64,000 nucleotides of DNA, from assembly GCA_005408345.1 (NCBI GenBank), contig SEMN01000344.1:218501-282500 (forward strand), in the 5' to 3' direction. Of the stretch, positions 23,810 through 34,554 are shown piece after piece (position 1 is the stretch's first letter; every line of letters starts with the position of its first letter). Both the position numbers and the translations under genes were made by a program. The DNA comes from Macquaria australasica. Its lineage: Eukaryota > Chordata > Actinopteri > Centrarchiformes > Percichthyidae. Under the pieces are notes generated by a model. The model saw only the letters and a list, made by a program, of their open reading frames with translations. It was not told the origin of the DNA and did not search any database.

Positions 23810-24443
23810 GTGTTCCAATTCCTTACTACATACTAATGGAATAAAGTATGTACTATACACTTCATTATAGTAAACTCTTTTTGCAGTTAGTGTACAAGAA
23901 ATCAACATACTTAACCATTGTATACTAACAGGAAATGATACAATACATGCTCTGACAGATGTCAATCAACTTTGAAAACTGCTCTGCTAATTAAACTTTA
24001 CAAAGAGAAGGCAAAGGTTTTCCCAGAGTTTGACTTATTTTTATAATACTTTTTTAGAAAGTTATTGTTGGTTGTTTGTTTTCAAAGATCTTTCTGAGGC
24101 TGTGAAATCATTCACAATTGATTCTAGTTTTTTGCTGCTCTGAGCAGCTCCTCCATTTCTGTTGTGCGGTGCTTATTAGTATGCATATTGAGTTTTTTAG
24201 TGTACTTAATTCTGTCACTTTTCAAGTCAAGTTAAGTCAAGTCAAGTAAATTAGCCCAATATAACAAATCACAAATTTGCCTCACGGGGCTATACAATCT
24301 GTACAGCACATGACACCTTCTGTCCTTAGACCCTCAATTCAGATTAGGAAAAACTCCCCAAAAACCCTTTTCCACTTTTCCAGTGTGAACACTCACATCC
24401 TAAAACCTGCTCAGAATTAGTATGCAGTATGGAATTGGGACAC
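23810..24443. mobile_element. Miniature DNA transposon with about 27-bp terminal inverted repeats
   Basis: The left end, 23810-23836, starts GTGTTCCAATTCCTTAC. The right end, 24417-24443, finishes TGGAATTGGGACAC. As inverted repeats they agree at 24 of 27 positions. The element is about 630 bases long, has no coding capacity and carries an inserted LINE tail at 24218-24395. I could not define a target duplication. Confidence 0.75.
24218..24395 (-). mobile_element. LINE 3' tail (minus) inserted in the miniature transposon
   Basis: Starts with an AAGTC pentamer run (24221-24248), then aaattagcccaatataac, gcctcacggggctatacaat and tctgtccttagaccctc, then ggaaaaactcccc. On the minus strand this is a familiar fish LINE 3' end with a pentamer tail. 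Its position inside the inverted-repeat element shows that it is the younger insertion. Confidence 0.65.
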
Positions 24444-24444
24444 A

Positions 24445-24600
24445 GCTTTGGTTAGGGAAAGATTGTGGTTATGGTGAACAAAAGGTGAACGTTAACTGCA
24501 GGTGTGTGGCAGGACATGAACTCTGGCCTCTTGCATGAAAGTACGACTTGCTACACACCGACCTCCACACAGCTTCCACCTTGCTACATGAAGGACACAC
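24445..24600 (+). repeat. Interspersed repeat with ggttagggaaagat motif
   Basis: Carries ttggttagggaaagattgtg and then tggttatggtgaac, resembling the block at 37030-37105. A frequent but poorly classified teleost repeat. Call by pattern only. Confidence 0.35.
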
Positions 24601-24792
24601 TACTTCATTGGCACTGAACATTGGACATAAATCGTGGTGGGGAATTGTCCAGTATGGAGGTAATTTGTAGGGATACTGGGCTGGGCTGAGGTGGGTGCCA
24701 AATGAAAGCAAAAAACAACATAAAGTGTCTTAATAAGATGTTGGTCATCCTTTTTTTCTACCCATTTTACCCAAATTCCCCACATCTCTCTT

Positions 24793-26462
24793 TAGCCTGG
24801 CAAGTTAGTCTTAAAATTTATAGGAAGGCCCTCCGTAATGCCAGAGCAGCTTACTACTCATCATTAATAGAGGAAAATAAGAACAACCCCAGGTTTCTGT
24901 TCGGCACTGTAGCCAGGCTGACAGAGAGTCACAGCTCTGTTGAGCCATGTATTCCTATAGACCTCAGTAGTAATGACTTTATGAGCTTCTTTAATGATAA
25001 AATTCTAACTATTAGAGACAAAATTCAGCACCTCCTGCCCTCAGTTGGTACTGACTTATCTTCAAACACAGGAACCTTAGAAACAACTGTAAAACCTGGA
25101 CATTTAGACTGCTTTTCTCCCATCAACCGTAATCAACTAACTTCCATGATTTCCTCATCTAAGCCATCAACGTGTCTCTTAGACCCCGTCCCAACTAGGC
25201 TGCTTAAAGAAATTTTACCCTTAGTTAGCACTTATTTACTAGATATGATCAATCTGTCCTTATTAAAAGGCTATGTGCCACAGTCCTTTAAAGTAGCTGT
25301 AATTAAGCCTCTTCTTAAAAAGCCCACTCTTGATCCAGGGATTTTGTCAAATTATAGAGCTATATCTAACCCTCCTTTTCTCTCTAAGGTCCTTGAGAAA
25401 GCAGTCGTCAATCAGTTGTGTGACTTTCTACACAACAACAAGCTGTTTGAGGATTTTCAGTCAGGATTTAGAGTGCATCATAGCACAGAGACAGCACTGG
25501 TGAAAGTTACAAATGACCTTCTAATTGCATCAGACAAAGGACTTGTCTCTGTACTTGTCTTACTAGATCTTAGTGCTGCATTCGATACCATTGACCATCA
25601 CATTCTATTACAGAGACTAGAACATTTATTGGCATTAAAGGTACTGCACTAAGCTGGTTTAAATCCTATTTATCAGATCGATATCAGTTTGTACACGTTA
25701 ATGATGAATCCTCTATGCACGCCAAAGTTAGTCACGGAGTTCCACAAGGTTCTGTGCTTGGACCAATTCTATTTACCTTGTATATGCTTCCTTTAGGCAA
25801 TATTATTAGGAAGCACTCCATAAATTTTCATTGTTATGCAGATGATACCCAATTATATTTATCGATCAAGCCAGATGAAACCAATCAATTAGCTAAACTT
25901 CAAGCATGCCTTAAGGACATAAAAACCTGGATGACCTGCAATTTTCTGATGTTAAACTCAGACAAAACCGAAGTTATTGTACTTGGCCCCGAACACCTTC
26001 GAAACACATTATCTAAAGATATAGTTTCTCTAGATGGCATTGCCCTGGCCTCCAGCGAAACCGTAAGGAATCTTGGAGTTATCTTTGATCAGGATATGTC
26101 CTTTAACTCCCACATAAAACAAACTTCAAGAACTGCCTTTTTTCATTTACGTAACATTGCAAAAATCAGGCACATCCTGTCTCAAAAAGATGCAGAAAAA
26201 CTAGTCCATGCATTTGTTACGTCTAGGCTGGACTACTGCAACTCTCTATTATCAGGCTGCCCCAATAAATCCCTTAAGACTCTCCAGCTGATTCAGAATG
26301 CTGCGGCACGTTTACTGACAAGAACCAGAAAAAGAGAACATATTTCTCCAATATTAGCTTCTCTACACTGGCTCCCTGTAAAATCCAGAATAGAATTTAA
26401 AATCCTTCTCCTCACCTTCAACCTCCTCACATTTAAGAGTAGGCTTAAGACTCCTCTTTGAT
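24793..26462 (+). pseudogene. L2 LINE ORF2 fragment, reverse transcriptase, frameshifted
   Basis: Retrotransposon reverse transcriptase that would copy its own RNA at a nicked target. Visible motifs are LLDLSAAFDTIDH (motif A Asp), HGVPQGSVLGPILF and HCYADDTQLY (catalytic YADD near 25835), then the thumb with LGVIFDQDMSFNSHI. Against the minus-strand copy one A is missing near 25629, which breaks the frame after QRLEHL. Near 26440 the sequence jumps from LLTFNLL to FKSRLKT, apparently losing part of the usual C-terminal region. The APE endonuclease is absent through 5' truncation. Confidence 0.88.
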
Positions 26463-27213
26463 AAAGCTTATAGTAGGGCTGACTCAGGTGACCCCTGAGC
26501 CCCCCCTTAGTTATGCTGCTATAGGCCTAGACTGCCGGGGACTTCCTATGATGCACTGAGCCCCTTTCTCCTCCTCTTCCTCTCCATCTGTACGCCCTCA
26601 TATCCCATCAATGCTTGTTATTAATTCAACTTCTTCCCGTAGTTGTGTGCTTTCTCTCCTCTTTCTCTCTCCCTCTCTCCTTCTGTTGCTTTCTGCGGGT
26701 GTTTCTGCCTCCGGAGCTGTAGAGTCTGGGTCTGTGGTTGCTGCCGCCTGCTGCCCCCGTGCTCCTGCTCTGCACCCGCTGCTGCTATTGCTGTTGTTGC
26801 TCTTGTTATTAGTGTTGCTATTATGGTGTTGCTCTTAGTGTTGTTTCTGTTGGTGTTAACATCAATGCCATTACAATATCTATTGCCTTACATCCCTATG
26901 TGGAACTGTATTGTGCTGCTGTATGTTCTCTTTCCTCCTGCTATCTCTCTCCCGCTCCCCCCCTCCCCCTTCAACCCAACCGGTCGAGGCAGATGACCGC
27001 CCACCTAGAGCCTGGTTCTGCTCAAGGTTTCTACCTGTTAAAAGGGAGTTTTTCCTTGCCACTGTCGCATAGTGCTTGCTCATGGTGGGAACTGTTGGGT
27101 CTCTGTAAATATAAAGAGTCGGTCTAGACTTGCTCTATTCGAAAAAGTGCCCTGAGATAACTTTGTTATGATATGGCGCTATATAATTAAAACTGAATTG
27201 AATTGAATTGAAT
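24793..27213 (+). mobile_element. L2-type LINE copy 1, 5'-truncated, 3' end complete
   Basis: Starts abruptly inside ORF2 at the block reading AWQVSLKIYRKALRNARAAY, so the endonuclease is missing. It continues through reverse transcriptase (to 26462), then a pyrimidine-rich 3' UTR with short tandem runs, and ends with the L2 tail and TGAAT repeats at 27213. The shared RT part differs from the minus-strand copy at 38.7-42.3 kb by about one base in the 155 compared by eye, so both insertions are recent. It is dead: one frameshift and a shortened C-terminal region. Confidence 0.9.
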
Positions 27214-27666
27214 CTCCAAAGTGATAGGGAAGTTTAGCTATAGGTTTTTATGTGTGACCAAAATAATATTTATGAAATAGCAAGAAGTCTGCTGCTTTCT
27301 GCATCAGCCGTCTGTGTGGAACAGAGAGGGCAGAGTTCAAAATGAAAGTCTGTAGGCTAAAACACATTCAGAATACATTTATATAGCAATTGAGAGAACC
27401 CATTTGCCTTAAACAGTGTTACCTCAGCATACAGCCAGTCTTACAAGTGTTTATATTCAGACTGTGAGGTTAGCAGGTATGTATAGCAACATGTACAGTA
27501 ATTATGGTATTACACAGAACAGATTCCATCCTTAATGTGAACAAAGTAGAATATACATCTGGATTACTAATTACTGCAAATCAGTTCTGAAACTGAAACA
27601 GGCTGATGCTGTTTATGCTTGTTGATTGAAACCTCTTTTAATCAGTGGACAGGAGGAAGAACAAAG

Positions 27667-27667
<1 letters not shown>

Positions 27668-27724
<57 letters not shown>
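27668..27724. repeat. (CA)n microsatellite, about 28 units
   Basis: Uninterrupted run of 57 bases. Confidence 0.97.
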
Positions 27725-27725
<1 letters not shown>

Positions 27726-28124
27726 TTCCTATTTTGGATCATAAAACATAAAAAGTGCCAGTAAAACATAAATGGTAAAATACATTCATTTTAATGTGTT
27801 TATCATTGATTGGAATAAGAGAAATAGAGGGTATATGAAAATATCTGATATGATTAAAGACATCACATAAAGTTTGACTTGAGCTAGCAGAGTAAGTGAA
27901 GCCACAGTTCTCCATCATAATCAATTTAGTCAGGACAAGTCCAATGGCAAAATACTGTAATAAAATTAGAAGGATTATTTCCTATATGTCATGAGTAACC
28001 AAAATGGCTCAGTATTTGATGAGATCTAGTAGGTTACAGTGGCAGACGCTGGTCAGGACTGGGAATCGGTCCACTTAGATGTGGGTTTAGATGCTAAGCC
28101 CTGCAGGGAAAAACTGTCATGTTA

Positions 28125-28320
28125 AATTCTTTTTTAAAGATTTTTAAAGATGATTTTTTGGGCCATTTTCACCTTTATTGGACAGCCCATAGTGAAGAAG
28201 CAGATAGGAAACAAGGGAAGAGAGAGAGAGGAGTATGACATGCAAAAAATCAAACTGTGGATATAGCAGTTATGTGGCAGGCACATTCAGCTACCAGGAT
28301 GATCCAGGTTAAATCCTTTC
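28125..28320 (-). repeat. Decayed SINE-like interspersed repeat
   Basis: Contains cacctttattggacagccc, then gaagcagataggaaac, gagagagagaggagtatgac and catgcaaaaaatcaaac. This follows the order of a common teleost repeat whose intact copies carry a tRNA-like B-box on the minus strand. The promoter part is badly eroded here. Confidence 0.45.
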
Positions 28321-28619
28321 ACTTATAGTGACTTTTTTAGAATATAAATTAGACATTCTTTACAGAAACAATAGTTAGATCATTAATTTTTTTTAATGCT
28401 GCATGAATGAGAAATACTGAACAGGCTATTAGAGAGAAATGTAAATTTTCAGCAGCAATGTCCACATGTCTTTAGCCCAAAAATACTGCAAAAAGTAATT
28501 TCATACAATATGAACTCAAACGTTACTGCCCATTCAAATTCCCCAAATACAAGGAGTAACACTTAAGTAATATATTACCATTATTTTATCAGACTCTTTC
28601 ATCATCATCACTTTTTTTC

Positions 28620-29400
28620 AAAATATTTTCTCATTTTCCTCTCCACATTCACCTTGAATGTTGAGTGTATCAGCCTGTCTTTGTTCAGCATCCCATCTGG
28701 TGAGCCAACAGTGAGGCCTGGAGTTGTCCCAGAAACCAATTACTGTGTGTGTGAAAAGGCTCCACATTGAGACATTAATCCTCAAAACAATAATCCAATA
28801 GATAATGTGAGGTAGGCCATTTGAAGCAATGGAAAACAGGAGAGGGGACGAGGGGGCCCGGCAGGAGAGATTCATTCCTCCGGCAGCTAAGGAGATATCA
28901 CTCACCGATTCATGGGTGCACTCAAGGGTACTATTTGCTTTTCAATTAGGCCATATCCAAATGGAAGATAGGGAGGTTTTAAAAGTATTCACATGCTAGT
29001 TAAAAGAGTACAGGATTTTCTGCCTCACTGTCCAATTTAGATAGAGTCCATCTGAACGATTAGCTGCTCAAACAAGCTGCCCCGGCAGAGCACACACACT
29101 GATAATAAATAGTCATGGCCAAATGTTGCAAACATCCGACTGAATTAAGGTGCTATTAGTCCACAAGAGACATTTTAGGAACAATATAAAAGGATATCTC
29201 CTGAGGTAAGGTGGGTTGCTACTGGAAAATAGAACTTTCCATTGTGATAAGATTATAAACGTCAGGCTTTTTAATGAGTTTTAAATAAATCCCTTAACAT
29301 TCCCCAAAAAGATCTATGCCATTTGGATATTCAGTCGGAACGTTTTTCCATATGTCTTTAAGTGTGAAAAGCCAGCAGTGAAGAGAAATAATTATCTTGA
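28620..29400. promoter_or_regulatory. Candidate conserved non-coding block
   Basis: About 780 bases without low-complexity sequence, repeats or coding signal, containing TAAT/ATTA-rich words such as tttttaatgagttttaaat and a GATAAG site near 29249. This is the usual look of a developmental enhancer in fish gene deserts, but nothing in a single sequence can prove it. Confidence 0.2.
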
Positions 29401-30400
29401 ACCAAGTACAGACATCTACCCTATTTAAAGAAACCCATTTGTTATACCTTACTGCCAGAGGTATTTTAATATTTTCAGATCAAAATGTGTGAAATTTCAG
29501 TGACTCATGAACCGGTCACACACAGATAATATGGGGAGAACGAACAAGCAAACAAACAAATAATAAATGATTAAATAACTTTAACTCACATTAAATTGAC
29601 ACTACTGTACATAAAAGACTCATACTTTCACACTGTTTTTCTTCAAAATAATTTATTTGAATTCACAGATTTCAAATAAGAACTCAAATTAAGCTTCTTA
29701 TATTAAATTTGGAAAAATATCAGAAATCAACCCTGTTTTATCACTGGGCATGGCAGGATTGACATGTTAGGCAGCCCCCATGCAAAACTTTGCTATTGGG
29801 CCCCTACTGACCACACTAACCCTACCTCCCACTTTTCACTTCTGTGCACCTCTGTGCATTATACCGTAATGCCTCTCCCCGTGGTGCGCGAAGCCAAGCT
29901 GAAGGCATTCATGGATTATACAGATATCGTTACCAATGAGTCACTGATATGACTCTGTGTGAAAAAAATCCAAACTATCCTGTGAAGTCAAGCCCACTCA
30001 TAAGGGCGTGCCTTGTCTGTTGGTTATATTCACAGAGAGGATACTAACTTGAGGCACAGGTCTCCAGATTGTGTGGTTTAGTCATGTCGGGGTGGTATGT
30101 TTCCAAATGAGGTTGTCTCTCTGGCTTCATCAGGTCAATGTTAGATTTCAGCACATATATAGTTTTTCATATCATTTGCCATCTCACTTTACTGAATTAA
30201 ACTATCATTTTAATTTTTTGGCCAAGTATGTCACACCATTGTGGGAAAAAGTACCATAAAAGGCCCCATTTCACAATCATTACAGAAACATCAAATCATA
30301 AATCTCATTTTGCCTCTCTGCACACACAAAGTCAGGGTTGTAAATGTCTGAGTGGAGTCATGGAATGTCAGAGAAAATGAATCAAATTTAAGCATAGTAT

Positions 30401-30440
30401 TTAAGATAAGATAAGATAAGATAAGATAAGATAAGATAAG
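30401..30440. repeat. (GATAA)n pentamer tail of the minus-strand LINE
   Basis: About seven GATAA/TAAGA units immediately before the block cctttaattgtcccacagct. This is the 3' terminus of the LINE on the minus strand. Confidence 0.9.
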
Positions 30441-30796
30441 CCTTTAATTGTCCCACAGCTGGGAAATTTTCAGCGTTACAACAGCCAGAAAAAAGTGTCA
30501 TATATAGAAATACAATAATAAAATATAATAAAATACAATAAAAAAAAAGAAAAATAGAAAAATAGTCCTGTACACAGTAAAGACAGTAATAATAATAGTG
30601 TGACTGAGTGCATTTGTAAGTATGAACAATAGATAAGATAAAAATATTGCACATATATAATATACATGTACATGAAAATATTACACAGCAACAGATGAAG
30701 TAAATAACATCATGAATAAAAATATGTATTAAGATAATGCACAGCAGCAGATGAAGTAAAGTAGTGAACAGTCTGCTTATTGACAGTCAATGTAGA

Positions 30797-33700
30797 TTAC
30801 CGGGAGCTGTACTGATTATAGAGTCTGACAGCAGCAGGCAGGAAGGACCTACGGTACCTCTCCCTCAGACACCGAGGGTGGAGCAGCCGGTCGCTGAAGG
30901 AGCTGCCCAGTGCTGATAGAGTGACATGTAGGGGGTGGGAAGTGTTCTCCAGTAGTGATGATAGCTTGGCCACCATTCTCCTGCCACCCACCACCTCCAC
31001 TGGGTCCAGAGGGCATCCAAGGACAGAGCTGGCCTTCTTAATCAGTCTGTCCAGTCTCTTCCTATCCCTGGAAGAGATGCCACTGGCCCAACATGCCACC
31101 CCATACAAGACGGCTGATGCCACCACAGAGTCATAGAAAGTCCTCAGGAGCGCCCCCTGCACTCCAAAAGACCTTAGTCTCCTGAGCAAAAAGAGACGGC
31201 TCTGTCCCTTCTTGAACAGAGCGTCCGTATTGTCTGACCAGTCCAGTTTGTTGTTCAAGTGAACACCCAGATACTTGTACGATCTCACAATCTCAATGTC
31301 CGTTCCCTGGATGTTCACTGGTGTAGGTGAAGGGAGTTTGTGCCTGCCGAAGTCCACCACGAGCTCTTTGGTTTTACCCGCATTGATCTGGAGGCGGTTC
31401 TGTTGACACCAACCCACAAAGCCCTGGGTCAGTTCTCTGTACTCCCTATCATCCCCGTCGGTGATGAGGCCGACGATGGCAGAGTCGTCAGAGAACTTCT
31501 GCAGGTGACAGTTTGAAGTGTTATGGGTGAAGTCCGCTGTGTAGAAGGTGAACAGGAAAGGCGCCAGAACGGTTCCCTGTGGAGCCCCTGTGCTGCAGAG
31601 AAGTGTGTCAGACACACAGTCCTGTAACCTCACATACTGTGGCCGGTTTGTGAGGTAGTCCAGGATCCATGCTGCCAGGTGATGGTCCACCCCAGCGTGC
31701 TCCAACTTGTCCCCCAGAATCCTGGGCTGGATGGTGTTAAAAGCACTGGAGAAATCAAAAAACATGATCCTCACAGTGTTTCCAGCTTTTTCTAGGTGAG
31801 AGAGGGATGTGTGAAGTAGGTAAATGACAGCATCATCCACCCCAATGCGGGGTTGGTAGGCAAACTGCAGAGGGTCCATACATGGGCTCACCAGCGGACG
31901 CAGGTGAACAAGGACCAGTCTCTCCAGGGTCTTCATCAGATGATAGGCCAATGCCACTGGCCTGTAGCCATTTAGGTCCTTGGGGTGAGGGGTCTTCGGC
32001 ACAGGAACCAGACACGATGTTTTCCACAGTTTTGGCACCCTCCCCAGCTTCAGCCTCAGGTTGAACAGGTGTTCAACAATCCCACACAGCTGGTCCGCAC
32101 AGGACTTCAGAAGTCTGGAGCTGATGCCGTCTGGGCCCGCCGCCTTCCCCACCCTTATCTTCCTCAGTTCGTTTCTCACCTGGGATGTTGTGAGGAACAG
32201 TCCAGTTGAGCTTGTAGAGAGCATGGGGGCTGAATGGGGGGTGTTTGCGGGTGTGAAATGGGGAGATGGGCCCAGCCCAGGCTGTGGTGTGGGTGTATTA
32301 AGTGGCTGTAAGCTGAGGGCTGTGGGGAGTGGTGAGTGGTGAGATGAGGGAGGGGGAGGGCTGTAGGCAGGGAGGGTAGATGGTGATGATGGTTGCAGAG
32401 GAGACGGGGCAGGGGGAGGGGTAGATGCCTGATCGAATCTGTTGAAGAATACGTTCAGGTCATCTGCCCACTTCTGTTCCCCTGCAGGCCGGGGCTTGGA
32501 GTCCATATGGCCCGAGATGGTTTTAAGGCCCTTCCAAACTCCTCTGGTGTTATTTTTCTGCAGTTGACTCTCCAACTTTCTCCTGTAGCTGTTTTCCCCC
32601 TCCCTGATCCTCCTCCTTAGCTCTCGCTGGACACTCTTCAACTCCTCCTTGTTACCCGATACAAAAACTCTCTTTTTTTCCTTGAGGAGAGCCTTAATAT
32701 CAGGAGTAATCCAGGGTTTATTGTTGGCGAAACAACGTACAGTCCTAGTGGGGATGGTGTTTTCCACACAGAAGTTTATGTAATCTGTCAGACAGTCTGT
32801 GAGGTTGTCAATATCCTCCCCATGAGCGTCACTAAAAATGTCCCATACAGTAGTGTCAAAACAGTCCTTTAAAGCCTCCTCTGCTCCGTTAGACCACTTC
32901 TTCACTGTGCGTGGGACAGCAGGCAGCCTGCGCACAAGAGGTCTGTAGACAGGCCTGAGATGCACAAGGTTGTGATCAGATCTGCCCAGGGGGGGGAGAC
33001 TCAATGAGATGTATGCGTCCTTGGTGTTGGCATAACACAAGTCCAGTATTCTGTTGTCTCTGGTATGGCACGTAACATACTGGGTGAATGTGGGTAGAGA
33101 GGAAGACGGAGGGGCATGATTAAAATCACCAGAGATGAGGAGGAGGGCATCTGGGTGTTGTGTCTGCAGCCTGCTTACTGCTGAGAGCAGGACATCACAG
33201 GCTGCCTCAGCGTTAGCAGAGGGGGGGATGTAAGCTACCATCATGATGGCATGCGAGAATTCCCTCGGTAGATAGTTTGGCCTCATGCTAACAGCTAGCA
33301 GTTCAATGTTCTTGTCGCAGGTTTGCTCTTTAACAGTGATGTGCCCAGGGTTACACCATCTGTCATTAACAAGCACTGCCAGCCCTCCTCCCTTCCTCTT
33401 ACCGCTCTCCTTCGTCCTGTCCGCCCGAAAAAGTTGGAAGCCATTAACTGAAACGTCCGTATCCGGAGTTAGCGCGGTTAGCCAAGTCTCCGTGAATAGC
33501 ATGATGCTACACTCCCGGTATTCCCTCTGATGTCGGGTCAGCGCCGCCAGCTCGTCCATCTTGTTGTTGTTAGATCTTATATTCCCCATGATAATCGATG
33601 GGAGGACGGGTGTATAACGTCTTCTCCTGGCGCGACGCTGAGCCCCCGCTCGGCTTCCCCGTCTCCTCCTCCTCAGCTCGCGGGGCACATCAGGTCTCTC

Positions 33701-33829
33701 CCCGGGTGGTAGCACCGCTGTGTGGCGGAGAGCTAACAGCTGATCCCTGGTGTAAACAATGGAGTCACCATGGCTGCCGGCGGTAACTATGGACGCCGTC
33801 TCTAAGGGCATCAGCAGTCTTGTCTCCAT
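30797..33829 (-). CDS. LINE ORF2: APE endonuclease plus reverse transcriptase, intact
   Basis: Encodes 1,010 residues from METRLLMPLETAS at 33829; the frame is open 17 codons further, to 33880. Using the longer numbering, residues 55-95 are very basic (RRRRRGSRAGAQRRARRRR). The APE-type endonuclease has TETWL at about 130, GDFNHA at 251 and SDHNLV at 301. A Pro/Ser-rich linker occupies about 486-555. Reverse transcriptase follows with AAGPDGISSRLL near 581, FFDFSSAFNTI (motif A Asp) near 707, GAPQGTVLAP near 766 and KFSDDSAIV (motif C, FSDD in place of the commoner YADD/FADD) near 795. All catalytic residues that I can judge are present and no stop or frameshift interrupts, so the protein could be functional. 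It would nick DNA and prime cDNA synthesis of its own RNA. Confidence 0.88.
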   Translation of the reverse strand: METRLLMPLETASIVTAGSHGDSIVYTRDQLLALRHTAVLPPGERPDVPRELRRRRRGSRAGAQRRARRRRYTPVLPSIIMGNIRSNNNKMDELAALTRHQREYRECSIMLFTETWLTALTPDTDVSVNGFQLFRADRTKESGKRKGGGLAVLVNDRWCNPGHITVKEQTCDKNIELLAVSMRPNYLPREFSHAIMMVAYIPPSANAEAACDVLLSAVSRLQTQHPDALLLISGDFNHAPPSSSLPTFTQYVTCHTRDNRILDLCYANTKDAYISLSLPPLGRSDHNLVHLRPVYRPLVRRLPAVPRTVKKWSNGAEEALKDCFDTTVWDIFSDAHGEDIDNLTDCLTDYINFCVENTIPTRTVRCFANNKPWITPDIKALLKEKKRVFVSGNKEELKSVQRELRRRIREGENSYRRKLESQLQKNNTRGVWKGLKTISGHMDSKPRPAGEQKWADDLNVFFNRFDQASTPPPAPSPLQPSSPSTLPAYSPPPPSSHHSPLPTALSLQPLNTPTPQPGLGPSPHFTPANTPHSAPMLSTSSTGLFLTTSQVRNELRKIRVGKAAGPDGISSRLLKSCADQLCGIVEHLFNLRLKLGRVPKLWKTSCLVPVPKTPHPKDLNGYRPVALAYHLMKTLERLVLVHLRPLVSPCMDPLQFAYQPRIGVDDAVIYLLHTSLSHLEKAGNTVRIMFFDFSSAFNTIQPRILGDKLEHAGVDHHLAAWILDYLTNRPQYVRLQDCVSDTLLCSTGAPQGTVLAPFLFTFYTADFTHNTSNCHLQKFSDDSAIVGLITDGDDREYRELTQGFVGWCQQNRLQINAGKTKELVVDFGRHKLPSPTPVNIQGTDIEIVRSYKYLGVHLNNKLDWSDNTDALFKKGQSRLFLLRRLRSFGVQGALLRTFYDSVVASAVLYGVACWASGISSRDRKRLDRLIKKASSVLGCPLDPVEVVGGRRMVAKLSSLLENTSHPLHVTLSALGSSFSDRLLHPRCLRERYRRSFLPAAVRLYNQYSSR

Positions 33830-34054
33830 AAACGATAAACAAAATGTCCAAAAAACTCCAAAGATGCCAAAAAATAGCAAAATAACAAGTACTAAAAATA
33901 CATAGCAAATACATACAGATATATAGCAAAAAAAGAACGACTATACTTCACTAGCAAACTAGTAAACTCAAAAAAACTCAAACCGCGAACGGGAGCTGCT
34001 GCAACAGGCTGCCACTCACAGCGGCGCCGGAACGAAAAAAATAAATAAAAATAA

Positions 34055-34119
34055 AAATAAAAATAAAAACGCTAAAAATTTCCCCGCTGTGGGACAATAA
34101 AGGCTTATCTTATCTTATC
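34055..34119 (+). mobile_element. Solo Rex1-like LINE 3' tail in opposite orientation
   Basis: Reads aacgctaaaaatttccccgc, then tgtgggacaataaaggc, then TTATC repeats. It matches the reverse complement of 30401-30478, the 3' end of the adjacent minus-strand LINE. It lies just beyond that LINE's 5' end after an ATAAA-rich run at 34026-34058. Confidence 0.8.
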
Positions 34120-34135
34120 TTAATTTTTAGTAGAC

Positions 34136-34503
34136 AAGACTGTGGACAGTCAGTGGTTAGCACTGTTGCGTCACAGTAAGAGAGTTCTGGGTTCAAACCC
34201 ACTGGCTGGGGCCTTTCTGTGTGGAGCTTGCATGTTCTCTCCGTGCCTGTGTGGGTTCTCTCCGGGTACTCCGGCTTCCTCCCACAACCCAAAGACATGC
34301 AGGTTAGGTTCACTGATGACTCTAAATTACATGTAGGTGTGACTGTGAGTGTGAATGGTTGTCTGTCTCTATGTGTTGGCCCTGTGATTGAGTGACGACC
34401 AGTCCAGGGTGTACCCCGCCTCTCATCCAATGTCAGCTGGGATCGGCTCCAGCCCTCCGCGACCCTCTAAGGATAAGCGAATAGAGATAATAGATAATAA
34501 TGG
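34136..34503 (+). mobile_element. tRNA-derived SINE (V-SINE/HE1 type)
   Basis: A polymerase III promoter is visible: an A-box-like gtggttagcactg at about 34153-34165 and a B-box GGTTCAAACC at 34190-34199. The body carries the conserved fish SINE blocks gtgtggagcttgcatgttct, tccgggtactccggcttcct and caaagacatgcaggttaggt. It ends with gcgaccctctaaggataagc and a GATAAT-type tail. The B-box is intact. The class follows from strong likeness to zebrafish DANA/HE1-type V-SINEs, from memory. Confidence 0.85.
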
Positions 34504-34554
34504 ATAGACTGTGGAAGTGTTTCAGAAACTTGTAAGATGTGAATTGTACGTGAA

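Larger units (their letters stand above)
27214..30400. other. Gene-free spacer
   Basis: AT-rich, with no exon or RNA gene seen. Holds a long CA repeat at 27668-27724, a decayed SINE-like repeat at 28130-28320 and a balanced-composition block at 28620-29400. The open frames here have no recognisable content. Confidence 0.45.
30401..34032 (-). mobile_element. Rex1-like LINE, nearly full length, intact ORF
   Basis: Reads on the minus strand from a GC-rich 5' end near 34030, through an uninterrupted endonuclease/reverse-transcriptase frame (33829-30797) and an AT-rich 3' UTR, to a pentamer tail (TTATC on the element strand) at 30401-30440. Placement in the CR1/L2/Rex1 group comes from the APE endonuclease, the FSDD-type motif C and the pentamer tail; Rex1/Babar is the most likely clade. 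No separate ORF1 was recognised. A plus-strand copy of the same tail follows directly on its 5' side. Confidence 0.8.

Noticed and set aside
26611..26996. Frames of 75-117 codons after the L2 RT
   Set aside because: They lie in the pyrimidine-rich L2 3' UTR and show no domain.
34136..34220. A possible tRNA gene
   Set aside because: The A- and B-boxes belong to the head of a SINE; the acceptor stem does not fold as a tRNA and the SINE body follows.
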